From the NCBI GenBank assembly GCA_963743705.1, contig CAVUQS010000018.1, forward strand, positions 116,041 to 180,040: DNA of 64,000 nt, written 5' to 3'. The DNA is from PALSA-243 sp963743705. Lineage in GTDB: Bacteria > Acidobacteriota > Terriglobia > Bryobacterales > Bryobacteraceae. A program made the position numbers and the translations under genes. This document shows positions 29,378 to 37,627 of this stretch, in pieces. The first letter of the stretch is position 1; the number at the start of each line of letters is the position of its first letter. The notes beneath the pieces were generated by a model. That model made no database searches, was not told where the DNA came from, and saw only the letters and a program-made list of their open reading frames with translations.

Positions 29378-29496
29378 CTCTTTTGTCGGTGGCGGCGAAA
29401 AGGGGTACCAGTTTGGCGGTTGAAAGGGAGCCAGGTGCGGGGTTACGCTCTGGCCTCCGGTAGGCGCAGAAATGGGGAAGCTGACAGCTTCCTCCC

Positions 29497-30285
29497 TCAG
29501 GTGGGGTTTTCCTCGCTTTTGGCCAGGGGGGTGCGGTACGTCTTGCCTTTGACCTTGAGGATGATCGCTCTCTCGACCAGGCGGTCGAGGAGGGCCATCG
29601 CCAGCGGGCCATCGACCAGATACTCTGCCCATTTGTCGAAGTCCACGTTGGTCACCAGCGCGGTAGAACGCTTCTGGTTGCGTGAGGCGATGATCTTGTA
29701 GAGTAGGTGGGCCGCCTGCGCGCACTCGGTCCGTTCGATGCGGTCAAACCCGAATTCGTCGACAATCAAAAAATCTGGGCGCGTGTAGTAGCGCAGACGC
29801 GCGGGAAGAGTTTTGTCGGCAAGTGAAGCCGTCAGGTCGGCGAGCAACTCTGCGGACGTGCGATACAGAACGCGGTAGCCTTGGACGCAGATCTTCTGCC
29901 CCAGGGCCTGAATGATGTGACTCTTTCCGATCCCGCTCCAGCCGACTATGATCAGGTTGTTGCAACGCCGGATGAAATCGCCGGTGGCCAGTTCCTCAAT
30001 CTGCACGCGGTCGAAAGCTTTGGGATTGAACTGCCAGTCGAACCCTTCCAAGGTTTTGCTGTCCGCAAAGCGAGCTTCCCGGATTCGCCGCGCGACGGCG
30101 CGTTCGCGACGCGCGTCGGCCTGGGTTCCCAGCAGCAGGTCGAGGAAGTGCAGATGAGAGAGGTGCTCTTTCTCCGCCCTGGACAGCACCTCGTCCAGCG
30201 CTGCGCCTTCCAGCGGAATCCGCAGCGTCGTGCAGTGACTCAAACACCGGTCACGCAGCGGGATCGTCGTCTTCGTCGCTTTCAT
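29497..30285 (-). CDS. istB: IS21-family helper ATPase IstB
   Basis: 262 residues from ATG 30285, overlapping the end of istA by 35 nt, which implies translational coupling. AAA+ motifs are complete: Walker A in IVGWSGIGKSHIIQAL, Walker B in FLIVDEFGFDRI, and the DnaC/IstB-type TALVTNVDFDKW box. The N-terminal helices (ALDEVLSRAEKEHLSHLHFL) are typical of IstB. IstB binds DNA as an ATP-dependent oligomer and presents target DNA to IstA. No frame damage, unlike the host element around it. Confidence 0.93.
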   Translation of the reverse strand: MKATKTTIPLRDRCLSHCTTLRIPLEGAALDEVLSRAEKEHLSHLHFLDLLLGTQADARRERAVARRIREARFADSKTLEGFDWQFNPKAFDRVQIEELATGDFIRRCNNLIIVGWSGIGKSHIIQALGQKICVQGYRVLYRTSAELLADLTASLADKTLPARLRYYTRPDFLIVDEFGFDRIERTECAQAAHLLYKIIASRNQKRSTALVTNVDFDKWAEYLVDGPLAMALLDRLVERAIILKVKGKTYRTPLAKSEENPT

Positions 30286-31789
30286 CGTCGGTCACCATTT
30301 CTTCCAGCAGCGCCTGATACTCTGCGGTGGAGCGAGTGGATACGGGAGACTGCCGGAGGATCTCGTCGAGTTGGTCCTGCGCTTCGGCCTGCAGTGATTC
30401 CCACCCGGATCGGGGACGTGCTTGCGCCGCTAGGATCCGCTCCACCGCCGACCAGGAGAAAGCGCGGTAACGGACGGCGCGCTGGAGTGCGCGCGCCAGG
30501 TCCTCGCGATGGTATGTGGCAAGCAAGCCCAGCACGCGCCCGGCTTCATCTTTGCCACGGCGCCTGGTGCGGACCAGTTCGTCGAGGAACAGGACGCCCT
30601 CCGCTCCGAACTCCGCGAAACGCTGTTTCAGCAACTCGTATTTCTGATGGTGATCGCGTCCGGGAGAATGCTCGGAGAGATTGCGCTTTTCTCCGCTGAT
30701 TCCGGAAAGGTACAACTCATGGCGGGCGATCTCCTTGACGTCGGGGCCGTAGACGATCAGTTCCTTCTCAGTGATGCGTATTGGCAGCAGTTCACCAATG
30801 CGCTGCCACGGCACGGAGTAGAAGTTCTGCAGGTACGCCACATGACCTTCCGCGTTCACGGTGCGGTAGAAGACTTGGGCGGTATCGTAGGCTCGCGCCG
30901 GCAAACTCAACAGGTGCGGCTTCTCTTCCTGGTAGAGATCGATGGGCCGGCGTTTGGTTTCCCGGTGTAAGTGCACATCGGCGATGTCGGCAAGCCAGAG
31001 TACCGCGGTCTCGTTGAGGTGCTCCAGCGACGTGAAGGTGCGACCGTTGAGTAGATTGGATTCCAGGTAGGCAAATGGCCGTTCAATTTTCCCTTTCGTC
31101 TGTGGCCGATGGGGACGGCATGCCCAAGGCTGATAACCGTAGTGCGTGGCGAAAGACAGGAACCGGGTGTTGTATATCGGCTGATCGCCATCATAGCCAG
31201 TCACTACTACTTTCATGTTGTCGTACAGACAGGTGGCGCACAGACCATCGAAGTATTCAAAGGCCCGCACGTGTTCCCGGATGGTGGTGGCAAAGTCCTG
31301 TTTCTCCACAAACCGCACGTACTGGCGGCGGGAGTAAGCCAGAATGTAGCTGAAGGCATGTACCCGGCGACGCCCTTCGGCGGTGAAAGAGATATCGTAC
31401 GGCGAATAATCCATCTGGCCCTGCACTCCTGGACCGGTTTCGAATCGCTGCACGGGCAGTTTCGGAGCGTGCGGCCGGAGCACACGCAACCGCTCCCGCA
31501 CGATCGTGTAGTGACCTTGGAAACCGAGCCGGCATAACTCCTCATGCAAGCGGACCGCCGTGATGTTCGGATAGCGTTCCAGCAGTTGTGCAATGTGATC
31601 GCCGAATGGGTCCAGCACGCTCGGCCGTCGCGGCCGTTCCACCTCCACGGATTCTGCTCTGTGTTTTTCGTGCCCCACCAACACGCGGGCCACGCTCTTG
31701 CGGGCGACTCCCAGCAGCTTTGCGATGCGGCGCTGCGAAGCACCGCCATAGTGCAGGCGGATGATCTCGTTGCGTGTCGATTCTTTCAT
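30251..31789 (-). CDS. istA: IS21-family transposase IstA
   Basis: 512 residues from ATG 31789. The start overlaps the ParB-like stop as ATGA; the frame is open much further upstream, but that part is only the antisense-free shadow of the ParB gene. N-terminal helix-turn-helix (GGASQRRIAKLLGVARKSVA), then the DDE integrase core: first Asp in GQMDYSPYDI, second in CLYDNMKVVV, Glu in KGKIERPFAYLE. The C-terminus is an acidic tail (DDESDEDDDPAA). Catalyses cut-and-paste or copy transposition of the element. Confidence 0.93.
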   Translation of the reverse strand: MKESTRNEIIRLHYGGASQRRIAKLLGVARKSVARVLVGHEKHRAESVEVERPRRPSVLDPFGDHIAQLLERYPNITAVRLHEELCRLGFQGHYTIVRERLRVLRPHAPKLPVQRFETGPGVQGQMDYSPYDISFTAEGRRRVHAFSYILAYSRRQYVRFVEKQDFATTIREHVRAFEYFDGLCATCLYDNMKVVVTGYDGDQPIYNTRFLSFATHYGYQPWACRPHRPQTKGKIERPFAYLESNLLNGRTFTSLEHLNETAVLWLADIADVHLHRETKRRPIDLYQEEKPHLLSLPARAYDTAQVFYRTVNAEGHVAYLQNFYSVPWQRIGELLPIRITEKELIVYGPDVKEIARHELYLSGISGEKRNLSEHSPGRDHHQKYELLKQRFAEFGAEGVLFLDELVRTRRRGKDEAGRVLGLLATYHREDLARALQRAVRYRAFSWSAVERILAAQARPRSGWESLQAEAQDQLDEILRQSPVSTRSTAEYQALLEEMVTDDESDEDDDPAA

Positions 31790-32703
31790 GCGCGCTCCAA
31801 CTCGCCGACGAAATCCCGACTCAATACCGCCACCGAACCGGCATCTCGCGCCAGCCTTTGGAAACGGGGCAACAAGATCACGCGATCCTCCGGCGTCAGC
31901 CCGGTGCGCCCATGGTGCGCCAGCCACACTTCCATGCGCCCCAGCACATCCAGCAGCATCCCGACGCGCTTCCATACCTGGTTTCCGGCTTCGCTCAGCC
32001 GGGGATCGCGCACCGCGGGGAGCACTCCTTTGGTCTGCGAGAGCGCTTCGCGAGGGTGCGCCAGGAGATACTCTTGCTGGCGGCGCTCGGAACAGCGCAG
32101 CCACAAGTCCACCACGCCGCCCAATTCCGCGTTCGACAGCGCCTCGCGCCGGATCGCTTCCAGCACTTCCGTCTGGTTGCCCTGCGGCAACCGCACGATC
32201 TGTCGCGCTGCCGTGGGCGTCAACAAGCCCACGCGCAATTCGTCTTTCGCCTTCGGTCCCAACCGCTCGATCAGTGCCAGTCGCCGGCACACCCAACTCT
32301 TGTGGCGTCCCAATAGCTCCGCCACCTCCACTTGGCTCAAACCGTCTTCCCGCACCAGCGACTGGATGATCCAGGCTTCTTCCAGTTCCCGCGTGCGGCC
32401 CCCGGCACGATTCAGCCCGTAGATCGCGGCTTTCGCTGTTCGCTCGTCGGCCTCCATCAGCCGGGCCGACAGCCGCGGAATCTGCGCCAGTCCGCGTACG
32501 GCGCCCAAGCGTTTGAAACCGTCGATCAGTTCGTAGCGGTCCTGGCGCCGGCACACCACGACTGGCGACAACTGTCCATAACGCTCCAGCGACCGCGCCA
32601 TGGCCCGTTCCGCTTCCGGCACGTGTAAGCGATAGCGTCCGTAGTGTTCGCCGATCTCCTCCCACTTCAGATCGAGCAGTTGGTTGTCGGCCCAGCGCAG
32701 CAC
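31786..32703 (-). CDS. ParB/Srx-like DNA-binding protein encoded in the IS21-type element
   Basis: 305 residues from GTG 32703, preceded by AAGGAAGGGG. The N-terminal ParB-like domain (ERYGQLSPVVVCRRQDRYEL, IDGFKRLGAVRGL) is followed by a KorB/ParB helix-turn-helix at ~115-145 (LSQVEVAELLGRHKSWVCRR), which would bind specific DNA. The C-terminal half (LSEAGNQVWKRVGMLLDVLG) is helical and unassigned. No ParA partner is present. The ATGA overlap with istA means it is expressed with the transposase, so it probably acts in end recognition, target choice or regulation rather than plasmid partition. Confidence 0.82.
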   Translation of the reverse strand: MLRWADNQLLDLKWEEIGEHYGRYRLHVPEAERAMARSLERYGQLSPVVVCRRQDRYELIDGFKRLGAVRGLAQIPRLSARLMEADERTAKAAIYGLNRAGGRTRELEEAWIIQSLVREDGLSQVEVAELLGRHKSWVCRRLALIERLGPKAKDELRVGLLTPTAARQIVRLPQGNQTEVLEAIRREALSNAELGGVVDLWLRCSERRQQEYLLAHPREALSQTKGVLPAVRDPRLSEAGNQVWKRVGMLLDVLGRMEVWLAHHGRTGLTPEDRVILLPRFQRLARDAGSVAVLSRDFVGELERA

Positions 32704-32827
32704 TCTCGTCCCCTTCCTTGCGGGACAGGTTGAATGTAAGCCGGTGGTGGCGCTGGATCAATATGTCACGGTTAACTGGCGGTGCCATTCCCACCGCCTG
32801 GACCAATCGCCGCACGCGGGATTCCGC

Positions 32828-33323
32828 TCAACCGGCGCGTGTCCGTTGCCAGTGCCGCTCGCGTTCCCAGACGCGCTCCATCGCACGCCGGCACTCGTGC
32901 GAGCAGAAGTGTTGCGACGGCGAGCGCCGCTGGCGAACGAACCCCACGTAGCAGCCAGGCCGGTCACAACAGGCATCGAAAAAACTTCTTAGTGATTACC
33001 CTCGCGGCGTCCCCAGCGGCCTCGCCGGCCAGTGGTTTTCGGCTCTTGACGCGCTCCCGGTAGCGCCGGCTCTGCCCGTTGCGTTGCTGCTTGCCCGCCG
33101 CCGTGGCCCGATAGATCGCCTGAGCTTTCCACCGCGACCAGGCGCGCGCCGCCTTCCGGCACCGCTCACTGCAGTAGCGCTGCCGCGGCCGTCGCGGCCG
33201 AAAGTTCTGCTCGCAGCCCTTGAGCAGACACCGCCGGGACCGCGGAGCACCACGCTGCCGACGCTTCCGCCGGCCGCCCTCTTGATTTTCGGGATGGCTT
33301 GTAGCACCCTCGGGAGGGCCCAT
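32828..33323 (-). CDS. Duplicated CxxxxC-CxxxC zinc-finger protein with frameshift at a U6 run
   Basis: ATG 33323 begins a basic protein whose first zinc finger reads CLLKGCEQNF...QRYCSERC. The frame stops at 32964, just after a run of six U in the message (32979-32984). Skipping one base there opens the second frame, which contains a second finger of the same type, CDRPGCYVGF...QHFCSHECRRAMERVW, ending at 32828. The fingers follow C-x4-C-x13/15-C-x3-C and resemble CGNR/DNA-binding fingers. The break may be transcriptional slippage, as used by several IS families, or a mutation. It is the first gene of the IS21-type operon. Confidence 0.6.
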
Positions 33324-33629
33324 GGGAGGTCATTGCTCCCAGAAGCTCCTGCTCCGGAGGGGATCGCATTCCCCTCCGGGGCGCAGCAGATCTTCGGATC
33401 AATACGAGATCACAACTCTATCGCATGATCCGATGCCGCGGTCTCCCCTCTCAGGCGATCTCTTTTCCCCGCCAGCGGGGGCGCGGCAGTGGACCCTCGC
33501 CGGCAGGTCACCATCGTTTTCCTTTGAAATCAGTTCTGGTCGGCTCATGTCCAGTCACCGCCACTCACCAATGGCGGAGTAGTCTTCGCCAGCCCGCCAA
33601 AATGGCACCCTCCCCCGCCGCCGCTAGAC

Positions 33630-33902
33630 CTCTTCCTGATCGGGATCAGTGGCGAGCCACTGATTGCGGGCGTTGGTCTGGCACTTCGGACAATGTCTCG
33701 ACCGGCAGGAGTTGAACGAGGTGGCCTCATGGCCGCACTGACGACAGCGATCCAGATGTCCGCCGAGCGCAGCCGTGCGGCAGTGCTCGATGGCAAACAG
33801 GACGCGGAGATGCAGCCACGTCAGCCAGGACCGGTTCCTGTCAACGAAGCTGTTGCCGTGCGCGCGAATGATGTCTGCCACCTCGAAAGGCGGCTTGTTC
33901 AC
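33630..33902 (-). pseudogene. IS91-like transposase copy 2, N-terminal 91 codons
   Basis: GTG 33902 overlaps the recombinase stop as GTGA. Encodes the zinc ribbon (CRQCGHEATSFNSCRSRHCPKC) and stops being homologous at DPDQEE, exactly at the IS21 target duplication. Beyond it only element DNA follows. The rest of the gene is at 28440-29377. Confidence 0.88.
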
Positions 33903-34792
33903 TTTTTGTGCAACTTTCGCGACCGCTTCACCTGGTCGGGACTGGACAGTTCCATGTTGTCGAGTGGCGTGCCCGCCGCTTTGATGTGGCGTTCCGACAG
34001 ATGCAGATAAATAGAGGTGGGCTTGAGGTCGGTATGCCCGAGTAGCGCCTGAACGGTCGGCAGATCCGCTCCGCCTTCCACCAAGTGGGTTGCAAAGCTG
34101 TGCCGCAGCAGATGCGGGCGTACAGCTTTCGTGATACCGGCTCGCTGCGCCGCTTCCCGGCACGCCTCCCACAGAACTTTGGGCGTGATGGGCTTGTCGG
34201 CGCGGGAGCCGTTGATCGTCCCGGGGAACATGTAGGTTTTCGGCTTCATCCAGCGCCAATACTCACGCAGCGTCTCAAGCGCCTTTGGGCTCAGAGGCAC
34301 GTCGCGGTCCTTGCCGCCTTTGCCTTGCCGGATGTGGATCAGCATGCGAGTGCTGTCGATATCCTCGACCTTGAGGCGGCACAGTTCGGCCCGCCGCATG
34401 CCCGTTGAGTACATCGTGATCAGCATGGCGCGATGGAACAGGTTGCTGGCGGAGTCGATCAGCCGGATCGCTTCTTCCCGCGTCAGAATGATCGGCAGTC
34501 GCCGCGGCGCCCTGGGATACGGCACCTCCTCGACCGGGTACATTCTCTTCAGCGTCTTGCAGAAGAAGAAGCGCAGCGCCGCCGTGTGCAGGCCGACCGT
34601 ACGGACGCCGAGTTTACGCTCCTGGAACAGGTACACCTGATAGGTGCGGATGTGTTCTTTGCCCAGTTGATCTGGCGGACGATGGAAGTGTCGGGCGAAG
34701 TCTTCCACGACCTTCAGGTACGTGTTTACGGTAGTCTGAGAGTAATTACGACGCTGGAGCTCTTCCAGCATCATTTTTCGAAGTTGGGTCAC
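33899..34792 (-). CDS. Tyrosine recombinase of IS91-like copy 2
   Basis: 297 residues from GTG 34792, preceded by AAGGAGG with good spacing; an upstream GTG at 34813 is less likely. N-terminal core-binding domain (RRNYSQTTVNTYLKVVEDFA), catalytic Arg in YSTGMRRAELCRLKV, HLLRHSFATHLV (HxxR) and LLGHTDLKPTSIYLHL (H, Tyr). Intact although its transposase partner is destroyed. Only moderately similar by eye to the copy 1 enzyme, so the two elements are different members of one family. Confidence 0.9.
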   Translation of the reverse strand: MTQLRKMMLEELQRRNYSQTTVNTYLKVVEDFARHFHRPPDQLGKEHIRTYQVYLFQERKLGVRTVGLHTAALRFFFCKTLKRMYPVEEVPYPRAPRRLPIILTREEAIRLIDSASNLFHRAMLITMYSTGMRRAELCRLKVEDIDSTRMLIHIRQGKGGKDRDVPLSPKALETLREYWRWMKPKTYMFPGTINGSRADKPITPKVLWEACREAAQRAGITKAVRPHLLRHSFATHLVEGGADLPTVQALLGHTDLKPTSIYLHLSERHIKAAGTPLDNMELSSPDQVKRSRKLHKK

Positions 34793-35054
34793 AGGGACCT
34801 CCTTGTGACCCACAGACTACGCCACGCTACCGGAAACCCTCAACCTGCGCACACGCGTAGCGTCCGCCGCGCGGGCGGCTTCGTTCTGACGGCGCAGCGG
34901 TTACCGTCGTCGCCGGGGATCGTCGCAGGCTCGGCATGCGGTATTCTGGTAGCCTCGATTCACATCTTCCGCTGCACAAGAGGTCGCGTTGCGCCTTATC
35001 TGAAGAAGTCGCTAAAGAAGCTCCGTAACTGTTGCCGCTGTTCCATCCAGCGCC

Positions 35055-35779
35055 GTGGCTGCGCGCATCAGGCCGGTCTCGGGCATCCGGCTCGTGGTGC
35101 TCGACGTGGGGGGCACGATCATCGAAGACCGTGGCGACGTTCCCCAAGCGCTGAGCAGCGCGTTAGCGCATTACGGAATTGAGTCTAGCGCCGAGGAGAT
35201 TCGACGGCGGCGGGGAGCATCCAAGCGCGAAGTCGTGCGCTATTTCGTGAAGAAGCAAAGTGTCTTCCTACCGAGCGCCGACCGCGACCAGCTCACCGCC
35301 AAGATTTATGACGAGTTCTCCTCTAATTTGATGGAGGTCTACCAGTCCGTGACCCCCGATCTGCCGGAACTGAAAACGCCATTCAGCAGATGCAAGGTCG
35401 AAACGGTTACCTGCTCGCCACCACTACTGGTTTCGACCGCGCCGTCGCGACGTCGATCTTCAGGCGTCTCGGTTGGGAAAGGGTACTTTGCCGCAGGTAT
35501 TTGTAGTGACGACGTGGTGCAAGGACGAGTGGCCGGGCGCCCTTCATGCTTTTTCATGCCATGGAGGCGGCACGCGTCGACAGCGTCGCCGAGGTCATGG
35601 CCGTCGGCGACACCCCTCTCGATCTGCAGGCGGGAACCAACGCTGGGCTGCGTGCTGTAGTAGGAGTGCTCTCGGGCGCCTCTAACGCTGAGAGTTTGCG
35701 CCGCGAGCCACACCAACATCCTGCGGAGCGTGGCGGATTTGCCCTCACTGCTGACATCGCGACTTTGAAACTCCTCTAA
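35055..35779 (+). pseudogene. HAD-superfamily hydrolase (phosphonatase-like), frameshifted
   Basis: GTG 35055 gives motif I LVVLDVGGTIIEDRG and a helical cap (VPQALSSALAHYGIESSAEE). After indels around 35390 and 35540 the other frames give NGYLLATTTGFDRAVATSIF, YFAAGICSDDVVQGR, MLFHAMEAARVDSVAEVMA and motif IV VGDTPLDLQAGTNAGL. The order matches phosphonatase-like HAD hydrolases. At least three indels. Substrate unknown. Confidence 0.7.
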
Positions 35780-36012
35780 CAGAGGGCGCGCGCATTACGT
35801 CTCGCGGCACTATCCGGGCGGATCAAGTTGTGGCAGTCAATGTTGCAGGGAAACGCTGAACAACCGCTGATCTGCCGGCCCAGCATAAGAGAATCGCAGC
35901 CGATAATACGAAATATCGTTCCAGCAGCGATTGATACAGTGAACGTATGGCATTGGCCAAACGGAACAATGGTTTTCGCTGACTTCATCACGCGCCGGAA
36001 GGCGGTTCGATG

Positions 36013-36483
36013 ACCGATCTCGAACGCTCCCACCCCGAGCTCCGCGCGGCGTTGATCCTCGCCGGGAAGGAATCCGCAAGCTGAACTTCGGCAAGCGCGA
36101 CACGCCGCTTTTACGCCTGATGCGCCGCACGCTGCGCGAATCGCGCGAGTGGCCCGGCGCGAAGGCCTCAAGCTGCGCGTGCCGCTGAAGTTGAACAGAG
36201 CCGCGTCATACCGCTGCCGCTCATTCCGCATTCCGATCTCGATCGCACTTGCAGCGGATTTCTCTGCGAAGTCATTGACGATGACGGGACGCGGTTCATC
36301 TGCAATGAATGCGGTGCCGTGGTTTCGAAAGAGGAAGCCGCGCGCCTGATCCTCCGACTGGAATCCTGCGAGGTTCTTTGCCCACATTGCGGCAAGACGA
36401 ATCACATCGACGGCTTCTCGCAAGTGTTCGCCTTGACGTGCTGGTTTTGCGGCAAGCCCGTCGAGCCTGGCGCGGCGGGCTGA
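36013..36483 (+). pseudogene. Zinc-ribbon protein gene, frameshifted
   Basis: ATG 36013 starts TDLERSHPELRAALILAGKE; the frame then shifts twice before 36200. The last frame is clean: DLDRTCSGFLCEVIDDDGTR, FICNECG, VLCPHCGKTNHIDGF, LTCWFCGKPVEPG, stop at 36483. Three CxxC pairs suggest a rubredoxin-like or zinc-ribbon fold. Function is unknown. Confidence 0.5.
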
Positions 36484-36506
36484 AGCCGCACTCGGCGCAT
36501 GCGAGT

Positions 36507-36611
36507 CTATCTTGCGCCCACCAGGCCAATGACTAAGCCTAGGAGCAGTCCGATTAAGCCCCCACTACTCCGCGGGAACGCGCCCATAGAATGTCGCTTC
36601 AATGCCTTCAA
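36507..36611 (-). CDS. Small glycine-rich single-pass membrane peptide
   Basis: 34 residues from TTG 36611, preceded by GGGAGGG; an internal ATG at 36587 gives 26 residues. A basic N-terminus (KALKRHS) is followed by GGLIGLLLGLVIGLVGAR, a glycine-zipper-like membrane helix. Resembles XapX-type small membrane proteins in composition only. Weak support because it is short and lies in decayed DNA. Confidence 0.3.
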   Translation of the reverse strand: MKALKRHSMGAFPRSSGGLIGLLLGLVIGLVGAR

Positions 36612-36642
36612 AAGAGTCCCTCCCTGTTTATAGCGGGTTCAC

Positions 36643-36867
36643 CTAGCGCTGGAGGCTCAGGATGAAATCCACCACCGCTTCGGATCCTTGCGCGACACCG
36701 GAAAGTGACCCTCACCCTCGGCCACCAGCACGATCGGCTGCGTCTTCGACATCTGGCTGTGTAGGTACGGATTCCGGGCGTAAATCGCCGAAACTCGCGA
36801 TCGCCTCGCCAATCCCATGCGCACCCGCGGTGACAAGCGCCAGTTTGCCTCTGAGTTGATAATCCAT
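36643..36867 (-). pseudogene. SDR N-terminus joined to the tail of an alpha/beta hydrolase
   Basis: ATG 36867 encodes DYQLRGKLALVTAGAHGIGE, the beta-alpha-beta cofactor motif of a short-chain dehydrogenase. After about 25 codons the similarity ends, and the DNA in another frame reads NPYLHSQMSKTQPIVLVAEG, EGHFPVSRKDP and VVDFILSLQR, which is the C-terminus of an alpha/beta hydrolase with its catalytic-type His (GHFPV), stop at 36643. Two gene remnants have been fused by a deletion. Confidence 0.5.
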
Positions 36868-37017
36868 GCCCACTGCGGCGGTGTCGCCGGGTTGTCTGAA
36901 TTTCACCGGCAGCGTGAATGGCAGTCGCGCTGCGTGAAAGCTGATCAGCGATGATAATCCGTCCGGCAGTTTAACCTCGACATATCCATCTGGTTTTATG
37001 GTGTTGTCGTAAGTTTT

Positions 37018-37278
37018 GTTTATGGGCGCGACGGGCTCGGCTGGAAGCGCCCGTTCCAACCGGCCGTGATCCTGGGGATGAACGTGATCACTATTTATCT
37101 GGCCTCGGAGTTCGGCTCCGAGTTGATCGAAGCCGCCCAGCAGCGGATCTATCGGACGGCGTTCGTGCCGCTCGCCTCGCTCGCAAATGCGTCGCTACTA
37201 TATTCGCTGGCGTTCGCTGCCGTCATGTATCTGATCGCGTACATCATGTACCGCCAACGTTGGTTCATTCGCGTTTGA
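37018..37278 (+). pseudogene. C-terminal fragment of a DUF5009/HGSNAT-like acyltransferase
   Basis: Reads GWKRPFQPAVILGMNVITIY, LASEFGSELI and SLAFAAVMYLIAYIMYRQRW, then FIRV and stop. Two membrane helices, with the sequence pattern of the last part of heparan-alpha-glucosaminide N-acetyltransferase-like (DUF5009) proteins, normally ~370 residues. The 5' 80% is missing. Confidence 0.55.
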
Positions 37279-37627
37279 CGGCAGAGACTAGAACAGCATC
37301 GTGCTGGCAGTGGTCGTCGCGAGATGGTGAAGGCGGTCGTCGCAGGTAAGCGCCGCGAATCGTCAGGTTGTCTTTCAGTATCCATTCCATCAATCTTTCC
37401 AGTCTGCAAAGAAAGAAAAGAGTCGAAGATTCAGCGAAGCGAATCCCTCCGGAACAGACGACCGACGAACAGCCTAGCAGGCTGCGGAAAAAGGCCCGTG
37501 AATCCGTAACCGACAGTCGAGGGTGACTACCTGCCTCGGCGTTTTACAAAATACGACAGGCCTCGCAGCCTGTGGACGCCTTTGCCCGTAGGCTGTCAGT
37601 CCGTAACTGGCGGCAAAAGGGAGAGTT
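37279..37627. other. Gene-free stretch with a MITE-like inverted repeat
   Basis: No coding sequence seen. CAGGCTGCG at 37478-37486 and CGCAGCCTG at 37564-37572 form a 9-bp inverted repeat about 95 bp end to end, resembling the end of a transposable element remnant (AGGCTGCGGAAAAA). The promoter of the giant SBBP gene must lie here; GGGAG at about 37619 is its ribosome site. Confidence 0.4.

Larger units (their letters stand above)
29383..33629 (-). mobile_element. IS21-type element with ParB-like and zinc-finger accessory genes
   Basis: 4247 bp inserted in the IS91 copy 2 transposase. The flanks carry a 5-bp duplication CTCTT (29378-29382 and 33630-33634); joining them restores the transposase frame ...DPDQEE|LLPVKYVHVVF. 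Subterminal regions share a 29-nt related repeat (GGCGGCG...GGG(T)xCCA...TTTGGCGG) in opposite orientation at 29391-29419 and near 33587-33620. Genes, all leftward: zinc-finger protein, ParB-like, IstA, IstB. Ordinary IS21 elements are about 2-2.5 kb with only istAB. Confidence 0.85.
28204..34886 (-). mobile_element. IS91-like element copy 2, interrupted by an IS21-type element
   Basis: Ends are defined by a 17-nt near-perfect inverted repeat, GAAGGAAGCCGCCCGCG at 28204-28220 and the complement of GAACGAAGCCGCCCGCG at 34870-34886 (one mismatch). Each end can fold into a GCCGCC/GGCGG hairpin. Removing the inserted IS21 and one target copy leaves 2431 bp, close to the 2440 bp of copy 1. Gene order is the same (recombinase, then transposase, both leftward), but the transposase is split and its C-terminal part is frameshifted. 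Confidence 0.75.

Noticed and set aside
31790..32815. Upstream extension of the istA frame giving 854 residues
   Set aside because: It reads the ParB-like gene in another frame; the composition is Gly/Ala/Arg noise and the ATGA overlap marks the true istA start.
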